Positions 1 through 9,876 of a stretch of 64,000 bases of DNA are shown here, one piece after another. Position 1 is the first letter of the stretch; the number at the start of each line of letters is the position of its first letter. The position numbers and the translations under genes are program-made. This DNA is from Gonapodya prolifera JEL478. Its lineage: Eukaryota > Monoblepharomycota > Monoblepharidomycetes > Monoblepharidales > Gonapodyaceae. Where the stretch lies: assembly GCA_001574975.1 (NCBI GenBank), contig KQ965746.1:443812-507811 (forward strand). The letters run 5' to 3'. Under the pieces are notes generated by a model. That model worked only from the letters and a program-made list of their open reading frames with translations, ran no database searches and had not been told where the DNA came from.

Positions 1-448
1 GGATGTCCATAGAATGGGGCGAAACATAATGGGTGAAGCAAGGCAACGCGATTCCATTTAAGTGCGAGGTTCCTCGGGCGAGAGGTCGACAGAGACGTAC
101 CCCTCGCTGTAGTCCTCCTTCAAGAGCCTAAGATACGTATCCCATTTGTTGCCAATGACTGCAGCAGGGACCGAAGTTGGGGGAAGACGGGTGGGAGCGG
201 GTTTAGCACGATCGAATGGAAAAACAGGGAGTCCCGAAGCGAGCAGCCGATGGAGCTGAGGAACCACGCTGTTCCGTGACGTTCAAGGTAGGTCTGGATC
301 GTACTGACCTTTTCCGCAGGAGAAGCAGCGCTGCCAATGGTCAAGAAGTCACAGGTCCAAAACAGTACGACGTGGAACCGAATCAGCGACGTCAGCGAGA
401 GCTTGATGTGAAAACGCGTGAGTGAAAACTTACCACAGGAATGATCAT
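1..448 (-). CDS. RPB10: RNA polymerase subunit ABC10-beta (Rpb10), 5' part, cut by window edge
   Basis: Small zinc-binding subunit shared by nuclear RNA polymerases I, II and III. Three exons are visible on the minus strand: 434-448 (MIIPV), 309-330 (RCFSCGK) and 101-158 (VIGNKWDTYLRLLKEDYSEG). Spliced, they give the nearly invariant Rpb10 N-terminus with its first zinc pair CFSC. The last part of the protein (second Cys pair in a CCRRM-like segment and the C-terminal helix) should lie beyond the left edge; exon 3 ends in phase 2 at a GTACGT donor. The first two exons are only 15 and 22 nt. The reading that runs on past the donor to a stop at position 58 is intron, because it departs from the family there. 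The start is the family's universal MIIPV. Confidence 0.93.
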
Positions 449-529
449 GGCTGGTTCCGCGCTATGTCCGGTGCCGAACAAGTTTTCTCCAGACTTTCTG
501 CGACAACCTTTGGTCACAACGTGATCACA

Positions 530-535
530 TTTATT
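530..535 (-). other. Candidate polyadenylation signal AATAAA
   Basis: AATAAA on the minus strand, about 120 nt after the stop of the RING-CH gene and about 80 nt before the Rpb10 start codon. It suits 3'-end formation of the upstream gene in this tight tandem pair. Confidence 0.5.
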
Positions 536-651
536 GCAGTTTAATTGCACTTTCAACACAGCAGGAAGAAAAACATTATCAAAAGAGAACACCTATAGCA
601 CTGGGAATTGATTGGGTTTTGCATCCTCCACCAGCCCGAGTCTTGTTCGTG

Positions 652-2722
652 TCATAGATCACCGTCATCGACATCTCCACCAAGGTCCACAAGAAGGACG
701 AGTAGCCTGGGCGCCAGAACCCTGAAGGAAAGATGCAAATAGGAGTGTAAAAAGTTTGTCTTCACATCGTCTCCACACAAGGGAACTCTTCGACTTACCG
801 GACTTTCCTCTCAGTGTCCCTCCAAAGCTGTGGAAGACCAGCGAAGACGGCCATCGCCCACCTATCAAGGAGGATTTGTCAACAATTGGATCCAAATCTT
901 GCACAACATCCCGAGGAGCACTCACAGGTAATCTCCCAACACTTGAAACACCCAAAGCTTGAGCCCCAAGATGGAAAACGCCGCCAGCGCTGACGTGAAC
1001 CTGAACGCTGTCCGGTCTCCAAACCTATTGAATCCTCCCAGGACAAAGACGCTGAACAGCAATGCATCGTACCGCAGCCTCAGCTGGGACACCAAACGCA
1101 GCACCGCCACGACTGTCCACGCTGCCACTGTAAACGCCAGTGTGGCTGCCTTGAAAGCCCTGTATGCGAAACTCATGGCGTAGAACAGAGCACCCGTCAG
1201 GGCTGTAGGGAAGAAGGAGCTGAAGAGCAGCCCAAAAGGAGCCACGGAGAGGATCGACGCGATGACAGTGGGGTTGGGAGGGGAGGGCACTACGTTCTCG
1301 ACGACAGACCAGTCAGGGGGGAAGTCGGGTGGGGAAGGATGAACTTCGGGTCGGGGGAGGAACTCCTCAATAGCGAGCGCAGAGAAGATCATGCGCAAAA
1401 GTATGGAAAGACCATATGTGAGGATGATGTAGTAGGCGATCAGTGAGAGGTAGACGAGAAATTTAGCGGAGGCTGTGGATGCGAATGGTAAGGAGTGCAT
1501 TCGAAAGACACATTTGGAGGCGACTCTCACCCATGTTAAGCCCAAAGTACTTTCTTCTTGAGTAAAAGCTTAGACAGACTTCGCATTGGACCTTGGACAT
1601 GGTGTTTGGGCTGCTCTTGCGCCACCTCGTCAAGCAGTCACGGTGCACCCAGCGCGCTGAGCCCGTGCATGAACAGGGAGAAATCAGTGTCTCGGCGGAT
1701 TCGTCGGAGAGACAGATGCGGCAGGCTGGTTCCGACAAGATGGAGGGGGATGGAGGACGGTCAAGCGAGGTGCAGCCGACGTGGGACGAGCCGATACGCC
1801 GCACGGCACGAGGACGCGGATTATGGAGAGTGCTGTGCAGGGATTGGGCACTCTGGGAGCGCGATAGGATGGATTCGAATTCGAAGTTGCCGTTTGGTGT
1901 GCCGACGTCGCCCACGCTGGAGCCCCGACGGTTTCTCAAGTAGTGCTGCTTCTTCACCTTCCTGCGTCGAAACGACGGGCGCACGAAATCGTGCTCGTGA
2001 AAGCTGGAGGCGTCCGATGCGGTACTCCAAGCGCTGCGCCCACGCTCCACTCCCATTCCAAGTGCGGGACTCCATCTCCGGGAGATGTCAATGGAGCTGC
2101 TCGACCGAGTGATACGGTTGACGTCCACGGCGGTGGACATGCCCTGGAATCCTGCATCGGTCAGGTCTTGCCACTCGTCGTCGTCATGGCCCGAGAGGTT
2201 GAGGTAGTGCTCGAAAATGGGGGCATCTTCATCCTCTTCATACGAGGAGGAGGACAATTCGTCCTGGTACGAGCTCCCAATTGCGTTGTAAGGACTCCCC
2301 TTGCCCCTTCCACCATCTTCAGTGTAGTCGGCGATGCTTTCGCGAAGAAGGGCATCCAACGACACTTCGTCCCACCCGTTCTGGTCCCCCTGACCTCCGT
2401 GAATTAATATTTCGTACCAATGGAGCAGTTCCTCGGGTGCGAGTGTGAGAAGGGCGTCCCGATCCCCGAACTCGGACTCAGCTTGTGCCAAGAGAGCGCT
2501 CAAGCACCCGTCGGAGACATCTGGAAACCCCATCCGTTGGAAGGTCCTCCGCAGCTTGCGAAAGTGTCTGCGCTCCTTGTTCCTCTGTATGCTTGCTACC
2601 CTTTTGTCGCCTTTGCGTCGGAAGATGGGGGACAATGGCCTCGCAGGGGACAATGCGGGCGGAGAGACGTGCGGTGCACGCTGCTGCGTGATTTCTGAAA
2701 GCGAAGGACCGTCGTCTGGCAT
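652..2722 (-). CDS. RING-CH (MARCH-type) membrane E3 ubiquitin ligase
   Basis: Predicted transmembrane ubiquitin ligase. Exons on the minus strand: 1531-2722, 926-1472, 799-861 and 652-721, giving 623 residues. Residues 1-330 are polar and low in complexity. A RING-CH finger follows near residues 335-385: CRIC, then CSC, WVHRDC and CEVC, the C4HC3 order typical of MARCH proteins. Exon 2 holds several hydrophobic segments, starting with AKFLVYLSLIAYYIILTYGL, so the RING probably sits on the cytosolic face of an endomembrane, as in the family. The last two exons are less certain, since they rest on splice sites and phase only. The gene lies head-to-head with the next gene across 100 bp. Yeast relatives include Ssm4/Doa10 and Tul1-like ligases, but this protein is too short for Doa10. 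Confidence 0.85.
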
Positions 2723-2822
2723 AGAGCGGGAAAGCAGGGGAGGTCACACTTCGGCAGCTGAGTGAAGCGACTGACCGCAGCAGGCACAAAGGGAAGTTGA
2801 AAACATTATACCTCTTTGCGAA
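2723..2822. promoter_or_regulatory. Short divergent promoter
   Basis: Only 100 bp separate the start codons of the RING-CH ligase (minus) and the small membrane protein (plus). Both core promoters and both 5' UTRs must fit here or overlap the coding regions. I see no clear TATA box. Confidence 0.5.
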
Positions 2823-3356
2823 ATGATCGTTCGGCATTTCAAATCGCGAATAATCCCTTCCCCTATTGCACATCGCTCCTTTCTTGACGCTGCTCGATGG
2901 ACTCCGCGTCATGGCCATCAACCCCAATCTGCTCACTTGTCGACCGAGTATCCCTCGCAGCCTCTCAGTTGGAGGCAAAAGTACGGCTACCCAATCATCA
3001 ATTTTTTTTTGTGGACCAGCCTCACTGTTCTGGGACTGGAATATGTGTACACGGTGTGGGACATGGAGGACGAGAAGATAAAGTTTCGGGATAGAATCGG
3101 AGAGCTGGAAAAGAGGCTGGGTGATTCAAAGACGGAGAAACAGAGAGTCCTGAGCGAGTTAGCTTCTTCCACCCCGACGAATTCGCGAACTACGGACGTC
3201 TCTGTTCAAAGTGAGTCCCAAGTCTGGAGGTCTTCAATTGGAGCGAGCGAGCCCCTGTACTGATACTTCCCTCCAATCACTACATCTGAAATCGGTCATG
3301 CGATGTTAAAAGAGCAACCATCCGGTGGACTTTGTGGTTGGCTTGCAGGCAAATGA
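2823..3356 (+). CDS. Small membrane protein with coiled coil, probably mitochondrial (unknown)
   Basis: Function not recognised. The N-terminus is basic and rich in Ser and His without acidic residues (MIVRHFKSRIIPSPIAHRSF), as in a mitochondrial presequence. One transmembrane segment follows near residues 58-76 (IINFFLWTSLTVLGLEYVY), then a charged coiled coil (about residues 80-115, IGELEKRL). I place exon 1 at 2823-3210 and a final exon at 3349-3356, giving 131 residues ending VQSK; without the splice, translation stops at 3263 after 146 residues. The layout (presequence, one membrane helix, matrix or intermembrane coiled coil) recalls small inner-membrane assembly factors of fungi, but this is only an analogy. 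Confidence 0.55.
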
Positions 3357-3565
3357 AATTGCCATTATTACCATCGTACACACCTCACCCATGTAATATG
3401 TCGTATTAGTGTAAGATAGATGCGGCAAATACGTGTGGGTTGCGTTTTCGGAGAAAAGTTATGCTGAGTGGAGGCTAAATTTTGAGTTGTCATTCTGATT
3501 CATTGCATCGTTTTTGAGCATCTGAGCGTCGATTCTCCCCCTCCGTCCTCCCATACCACACCGCC

Positions 3566-4375
3566 ATGTCGATTCAATACACCCTGGCCTTTGTGTGTCT
3601 CGGTGAGTCGCCCACCTTCCACACCGTTCACCAGCTCTGCGCGGCCGAATGCAAACCTCACGGCGCTCCAATTGCCTCAAAGTAATCGAGGTTATCGCAT
3701 TTGTCTTGCTCTCACTGCCGTTTGGACACAAACAGTGAGTACAAGCCTTTGAGCTCCATCTCTATCCATCGTCCACGGCCACCCTCATAGGAAAGCCCAG
3801 GCCATCAACTTTGTGTCCACCTCTCCCGCATTCAAGCCCGTTCGAACGCTCATTATGGTCGTCGGATTCCTCATTCTCATTCTCTTCTTTGGTAGGACGC
3901 AGTAGCATTGCCCGTTCCACCCCAAAATCGCTTACATTTGGCCTTTGACAGACGCTCTGAACCGCGCCGTCTTAAATCCACCCAGCAAAGTTGACCTCCA
4001 GGGCCAGCCATTTACAGAGCACGCCGTCAACTCCAAAAAGTTCTTCGCGCAGAGGAACCTGTACCTCACAGGGTACGTTCACCGCTATTGCCACGCTATT
4101 ATTGCGTCTTATTTACACTACTCGACCAACGCAGGTCCACGCTCCTCATGTTCTACGCGACAACGCAATATTACAGTTTGATGCTCTTCCACCTCCGCAC
4201 CAAAGCCGAGTTGGAGGCCAAGCTGAAAGTGCAGCAGCGGGCGACAGAGGGCACGCCAAAGAGGGAGGGGGTGGCGAGGAGCGCGGAGGCGGAGGCGGTG
4301 ACCACGATCGTGGGCGGATCGCCCGCGCGGAGGGGCGAGGAAATCGAACTGGAGGGTCTGCGGAAGAGGAGCTAG
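3566..4375 (+). CDS. BAP31/Yet3-family ER membrane protein
   Basis: ER membrane chaperone and sorting factor homologous to mammalian BCAP31 and yeast Yet1/Yet3. Exons 3566-3602, 3683-3734, 3791-3891, 3952-4072 and 4135-4375 close in frame to 183 residues. The N-terminal half carries three hydrophobic segments: the start MSIQYTLAFVCL into VIEVIAFVLLSLPF, then TLIMVVGFLILILFF, and STLLMFYATTQYYSLMLF. Between the second and third lies the family loop with FFAQRNLYLTG, a strong family signature. The C-terminal part is charged (LRTKAELEAKLKVQ) and starts the cytosolic coiled coil, which is short here. No KKXX retrieval signal is present; the protein ends LRKRS. All four splice junctions fall at standard GT-AG sites and preserve the family sequence. 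Confidence 0.9.
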
Positions 4376-4525
4376 GTGATGGATTTTGAAGCTTGCTCTC
4401 AATGTGTAAAATCGTGTAAAAAAATGTTTCGATTTGCAAAATGTATGGAATCATGTGACTCTGAGGCTATAAATCGGTATGGGGATAATTAGCTTTCGGG
4501 AGATGGTCGCACCCTCACAAAACGG

Positions 4526-4531
4526 AATAAA
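4526..4531 (+). other. Candidate polyadenylation signal AATAAA
   Basis: AATAAA about 150 nt after the BAP31-like stop codon and just before the end of the convergent coiled-coil gene. Confidence 0.4.
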
Positions 4532-4555
4532 ATATAATGAAAGAGGAGAAGAGTA

Positions 4556-6018
4556 TTAACTCCTGACCTGACTTTCACCCAATGAAGTCCGGTGGAGTGT
4601 TGGGCTCGGTGAGTAAAGCGATAATCGCAACGACGCTGCGGTGTCGCTTGTTGTCGTATTTGCACTAGCGCTAGGCCGTGAAGTAACCTTTGACGAAAGA
4701 GCACACCTTCCATTGGCCATGCTGAGACCAATGTCGCCTCGCTGCGGTTCATATTGTCGCTCGTGGAAGTAGGACGCAGCGGGAGCTGTGCAATGCAGCG
4801 TTCCAGGAATCTCAAAATCGCTCACGTCCGTGGAAGGGTTACTTTGGGTTTCATCGAGTAGGGTCGTGCCGCCTGAGTGGGCTCGTACGAATGCTTGGAA
4901 AAGCTTGCTCGAGCGGTTGGAGGAGAGCTCCCAGTCCTGCTCGGTGATCGGGTCGTCGATACGGAAGGAGGAGTCGAGGTTGAGTTCCGAGTCTCCCATG
5001 CCGTCCACGAGCTGGGTAAGCCCGCTCTCCGAAGGGGTGGGTGTATCCCCCCGATGCATGATTGGCGGGGTGTAAAGCATGGGCTTTCGTACTCGATTGT
5101 CCGGGGAGGACGGGCGTAGCGATGATGATAGGATGGAGACACGGTCGAGGGTCGCGGCTCGTGCTGAAAGTTGGGTTCGCCCGGGTTTTGAGGAAGACTT
5201 TGACTTGGAATGTACGGCCGTCATGGACTTGGAAAGTACCCCGTCGTATTCATCATCGTGAAAACTCTTCTTTGGGTCTTCTGTGAGAGCGAGGGAACCC
5301 TTTGGGGTCCGGTACTTTGTCACTTCTCGCTCGAGGTCTTTTATTCGGCCCTCGAGTGTTTGCAAGAGGGCGGTCTTCACTCGCAAGCTGTCTTGAGTGT
5401 CTGCAAGCTGTCGACTAATATTAATGTTCTGCGCGAATGAGGGGGAACGAGAATGTGTTCTGATATTGTCCTCTCATGACTGGCCCAACTGACAACTCAC
5501 ATCCGTTTTGAGCTTCCCACATGCTTCCTGGGAGCTTTGCAGGGAACTTTTCAGCTCAGCATTTTCTCTGCGCAGGCTGAGAAGAGTCTGTCGCAGTTTG
5601 ACAGGTGGGTATGTAAATGTCAAGCTGTGGTGACTGGAGTGTTTCCAAAACATACCTCGTGAACCTGAAGGAGGCACGACTCTCCAAACACACTTTTCGA
5701 TTCCAAGCCTCCAAATCCGACACTTGATGAGGCTGGCTGGGTCGATTTGGAAGCCGCCGGGGAAGGAGAGCGTCGAGACAAAGGCGTCCGGCCACTCCCG
5801 CTCCTCAAGGTGTTTGTCGAAACGGAAAGGGAGAGCTCGTCTTCAACGAGGTCACTGGTGCTATCGGATGGCCGGGCCCGGAGTGTCAACGGCGATGGGT
5901 GTGTCAATTGGACGCGTGATGTAAGGACAGGCTTTGTTTTCGGCGTCGGCGACGGACCCGGGAGACGTCGAGGAGGAGGCGACGTTCCCCGCTGTCCGGT
6001 TGCCCGGCCCGTAAGCAT
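4556..6018 (-). CDS. Coiled-coil protein of unknown function
   Basis: Not recognised. Exons on the minus strand: 5656-6018, 5501-5587 and 4556-5428. The N-terminal ~120 residues are rich in Ser, Pro and Arg. Exons 2 and the start of 3 build a continuous coiled coil with clear heptads (TLLSLRRENAELKSSLQS, then SRQLADTQDSLRVKTALLQ and EGRIKDLEREV). The C-terminal ~270 residues are disordered and Ser-rich, with acidic patches such as DSELNLDSSF. The start at 6018 is the first in-frame Met, but an upstream exon ending at an AG near 6044 cannot be excluded. The coiled-coil core between disordered flanks would suit a cytoskeletal adaptor or scaffold; nothing shows which. Confidence 0.6.
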
Positions 6019-6305
6019 TTTCGGGGAGAAGAATCCCCTGCGTGCTTGATGTCAAACACTGGTTATGGTGGGAGCACCCAGTGCATGTATTTGAAACCGC
6101 CACAGAGCATTTTCAGGATCAGTGGAAGAAATCTTGGATTAATTGAAGGTTTCCTCTCAACTTTTACAAATTCCAATGTAAAGCTCACATACATATGTAG
6201 TAAAAAAAGCTGGCTGCGGACAGCCATCCGGGTTCGGGACGAGTTTGCGGGTTTTTAGTTCACCAGACGACATTTCTTTGCACTCTACGCACATCAGACG
6301 AAACC

Positions 6306-8472
6306 ATGAAGACCTGGGACGAGCCAATCGCTGTTGTTGGAATTGTGAGTTGGAGGAGACACGCCCCAGAAACTTCCGGTGGAGACGAGCTCGGCTCTTC
6401 ATCACCCCGTGTTCATCGTCAATACCGGCGGGGGCGCTTGTCGCCTATTGCACTACCCTCATGAGCGCTCTTTAGAATCAATTTGCGTGTGGCCCTTGTC
6501 TGTGTGCCCATTGTCATTCACCCCTCGTCGTCTTCCAATTCGATTCAGGCATGCCGACTTCCAGGCGGAGCGGAGACACCCGACAAGTTTTGGAAGGTGC
6601 TTTCAGCTGGAAAAGACATCAGGTAATTTCACCACTCTCATCATTGTGGGGAGCGAACCCAACAAGCTTCATTGATACCCAGAACCGGACCACCCAACGA
6701 CCGATGGAAGACCAAAATCACTGAGAGTGCCCCTATTCGAGGAGTGTACATTCCGGATGTGGACAAATTTGATCCCGAGTACTTCCACCTCAGCGACAAG
6801 GAAGTTCTCGACATGGAAGCCCATCAACGCGTCGGAATCGAAGTCTGCGCAGAACTTATGAGAAATTGCGGCTATTGGGACGACGCAGAGCGCAAAGCTC
6901 AGAAGGGCAAGGACGACGTGGGACTGTACATTGGGCTTGCTCATGCCGACGGAACCTCGCTCGGCCTCCAAAACGAGATGTCTCCATACTCGCTCGTGGG
7001 ATTCCTTCCATTCGGAACTGCAAATCGCATCTCGCACTGCCTCGGCATAAAAGGCCCTTCTATCAACGTAGACACTGCGTGCTCCGCTTCCCTAAGTGAG
7101 TGGAATGAAGAATCGTTTTGTGCGAGGTGAGAAACGCTAAGACGCCTTCAATTTCAAATAAGCTTCCGTGCACGTTGCGTGCGAAGCTCTTCTTCTCGGA
7201 GATTGTGACGCCGCAATCGCCGCTGGTGTGAACATTGTCACAAATCCTGTAAGCTCTACGTTCCTTTGGAACTGAATCCACTCCTCATATCTCTTTCTAT
7301 TCTTACCCCGTCTTGAAATCAGTCCGCTTACACCGCTCTGTGGAACCTGGGTGTTCTTTCACCGGACTTCTGCATCAAGGCCTTCGACGCCAAGGGAAAT
7401 GGCTACATGCGGGGGGAGGGATGTGGCGCCGTTATGCTGAAACGCCTGTCAGATGCCGAAAAGGATGGTGACAACATTCTTTGTATCATCAGAGGAACTG
7501 GTGCCGGTCATAACGGGCTTTCCCGAAACATCGCCGCTCCATCGGTAAGGCCTTATGCCACCTTTCAAATGCTGTTTCTCGAGATTTTACATACGTTTCT
7601 AGATCGAAGGTCAGGGCAGAGTTATCAAAGATGCCCTTGAGCGTGGAAAGTTAACGCCAGACGACGTCGACTACCTGGAAGCGTAGGTACCAAGTTAGTT
7701 GTGGGGCGTTCATCCAACGTATAACTCATGTTTCCATTAATCTGTTCAAGTCACGCGACTGGAACGAAATCCGGTGACCGCAAAGAACTTCAAACCGTCC
7801 AAGAGCTCTACATTGCCAACCAGAAGCGTGAGCGACCCATCGTTCTGGGAGCGGTAAAAAGCATGTACGGTGAGTTGCAATGATTGAAATGACAATGAAC
7901 GGCTCCGATATCCTAATATTCGGGTTAGGTCACTCGGAGGGAGCCGCCGGAATCACTGGTCTCATCAAAGCGATCCTCGTTCTTCTCCACCGCGAGGTCC
8001 CGCCCAATATTCACTTTGACGAGATCCGACCTGAAGTCAAGATCGATGTTTCGAAAATCGTCATTCCGACAGGGTCATCTTATTCGCTTGCAGATCGGCC
8101 CTTCCCCATCCGAGCAGGAGTGAATTCCTTTGGAGCAGGCGGTACAAATGCACACGTCCTCATCGAAGAAGTGAAGGTGAAAGCGCCTCCCACCTTTGGT
8201 GATTACACCTACAACAAGAAGTGAGTTGGCGATTTTCGTGAACCGCATCATCTGAACCATCAAACACGTCTCTGGGTCGTTGCAGATACCTTCCCATGAT
8301 TCAACAAAGAGGATCCTATTACAAAACGAAGCAAATTAGAGAATGGGAGGGGTCGGTGGATGACGAGAAACCCGCGAAACCCGCAGAAAGTGTTCCATTC
8401 GCTCTCCAGGTCACTGGAATCGCCCTCACCGCAGCAATTGCCGGGTTTGTTTTGGGGCGTGTAATAAATTAA
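6306..8472 (+). CDS. Free-standing polyketide-type ketosynthase with C-terminal membrane anchor
   Basis: Decarboxylating condensing enzyme of the beta-ketoacyl synthase family. Nine exons (6306-6344, 6549-6622, 6683-7095, 7163-7248, 7323-7544, 7603-7682, 7751-7869, 7929-8220, 8286-8472) close to 503 residues. It opens with [15 protein letters not shown], typical of modular PKS ketosynthases. All three catalytic residues are present: Cys171 in DTACSAS, His306 in EAHATGT and His346 in GHSEGAAG; the spacings of 135 and 40 residues are those of PKS KS domains. GAGGTNAHV closes the KS fold. No acyltransferase, ACP or reductase domain follows; the protein instead ends with about 50 polar residues and a hydrophobic segment at 480-500 ([15 protein letters not shown]), a likely tail anchor. 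Neighbours are unrelated, so there is no biosynthetic cluster. Product and partner carrier are unknown. Confidence 0.9.
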
Positions 8473-8503
8473 ATTCAGATGGAACTTGTACAATTGTGAT
8501 GGT

Positions 8504-8715
8504 AGGGACCTTGCGCAAAATATCATTCGGCACTTTTCACTGATGTCAAACAATTTGCCAAGACGCAAGGTGAGAAATTTGGGAATGAGGATAAATTCGA
8601 ATATGTTTTATTAATAGTTTAGAGTATACTTGATGAAGCTGCTGCTTTAATGGAGGAGAATAACTATTTTTTACATGAATGAAAATTGCTGAAGGAAATT
8701 CTGCGCAAGGTCCCT
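8504..8715. repeat. Inverted repeat, 14-bp perfect arms
   Basis: The 14-mer agggaccttgcgca at 8504-8517 recurs as its exact reverse complement at 8702-8715. The similarity continues weakly inwards (about 7 of 11 bases). The arms are ~184 bp apart in the intergenic stretch after the ketosynthase. They could form a long hairpin in a transcript or be the remains of a small element; no transposase or target duplication is seen. Confidence 0.6.
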
Positions 8716-8764
8716 GGTATCAAAACTATCGTTCATTTTATCAACAAAACTACTTCCTCCCAAA

Positions 8765-9699
8765 ATGTCTGCGAAGAAGCCCAAGACCGCGAAATCAAAG
8801 CCCAAAGCTAAAACTGCATCGTCGGAGGACGCAGGTGCTCGCCCTCGCCAAATGTTCATCAACATGAACGACTGTTCTGAACGAGCATCCCCGTTTCCAC
8901 CCCGTTTGGCGTGTTCTTAGAGGAAAAGCTTGTTCTTGGAGAAAAGTTAGCCAAAGTCCAGGCAGAGGCAGCCGTGTTGCAGCAAGAGCTTGGTTCGTTT
9001 CCAGCTTCTGCTCGTTCTCCAAGCGACTCACTCGTGAACGATAGAGATTCAGCGAGATCTTGTCGTAAGACTCAGATCGCAGGCTACGACGCAAAAGCAA
9101 CGAATTCAAGAGTTGGAGGAGCTTGTCGAGAGAAGGACGGTGGAGCGCATCGAAGTGGAGAATGGTACGGCTCGCATGAACTGGTCATTTGAAACCCACT
9201 TTCGGTCATGTCGTTCTTCGTATGCGTCAGACATGAAAGCACAAATAAACAGACTAAAGTCTGAAATGGTCCAAAAAGTGACTCTTCTACAGACGGAACT
9301 GGAGAACACCCAGGCTCAATTCGGTACGAAATTGCACCCAAAGGTTCCTCAAATGGTGGACCAAATCTAATCACAAACACAAGCTCGAACGAATCAAGCG
9401 AATGAGAGTACTATCAGGGATTTGAACAAGAATCTCAATGAAAAGGAGATTCTGATAGATGATCAGAATGCCAAGATGATGTTTCTCTCTTCCGAGTTTG
9501 AGGCGATGTTGAATGTAAGTACAGTGCTTCAATTCCATGGTTTCACACACAAATGTTCACCAATTGCTTCAAGGAAACACTCTCCAAGATCACAGAGAAG
9601 CTTGGTGTTGTTAACCAACAATGGGATGATGTCCAGCTCAGCCAATTGAATCAAGGGCGGCTGAGCGACTTCAACCTTACTCGTCTCGCTCTCGAATAA
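8765..9699 (+). CDS. DRC12/CCDC153-like axonemal coiled-coil protein
   Basis: Likely subunit of the flagellar nexin-dynein regulatory complex. Exons 8765-8834, 8921-8992, 9045-9164, 9231-9323, 9384-9514 and 9574-9699 close in frame to 203 residues. The N-terminus is Lys-rich (MSAKKPKTAKSKPKAK), as in CCDC153, and almost all the rest is coiled coil. The C-terminal signature matches the family: FEAMLNETLSKITEKLGVV followed by NQQWDD, equivalent to the conserved L-x-x-x-KQQWD block of DRC12. Length is close to that of animal CCDC153 (about 210). The first donor is GTGCTC, an unusual but phase-consistent site. The gene supports a flagellated organism. Another small axonemal coiled-coil protein is the main alternative. 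Confidence 0.68.
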
Positions 9700-9876
9700 A
9701 CCAACGCGTGGCAGATATATCCTGTTACCTTCCCGCTTTCCCTCTCAGGTAATTGCCTTCTCGACCAATCAGATGAGGAAAGAATGAATGCGAGTTGTGT
9801 GGATGACATAATAGTACTCAACAGAGTTCAAAAACGTTTACATAAACAGATTGAGATGAACAATAATATGGTGTCC

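Noticed and set aside
58-100. Minus-strand reading that continues Rpb10 to a stop (SVDLSPEEPRT)
   Set aside because: It departs from the invariant Rpb10 sequence exactly at a GTACGT donor, so it is intron.
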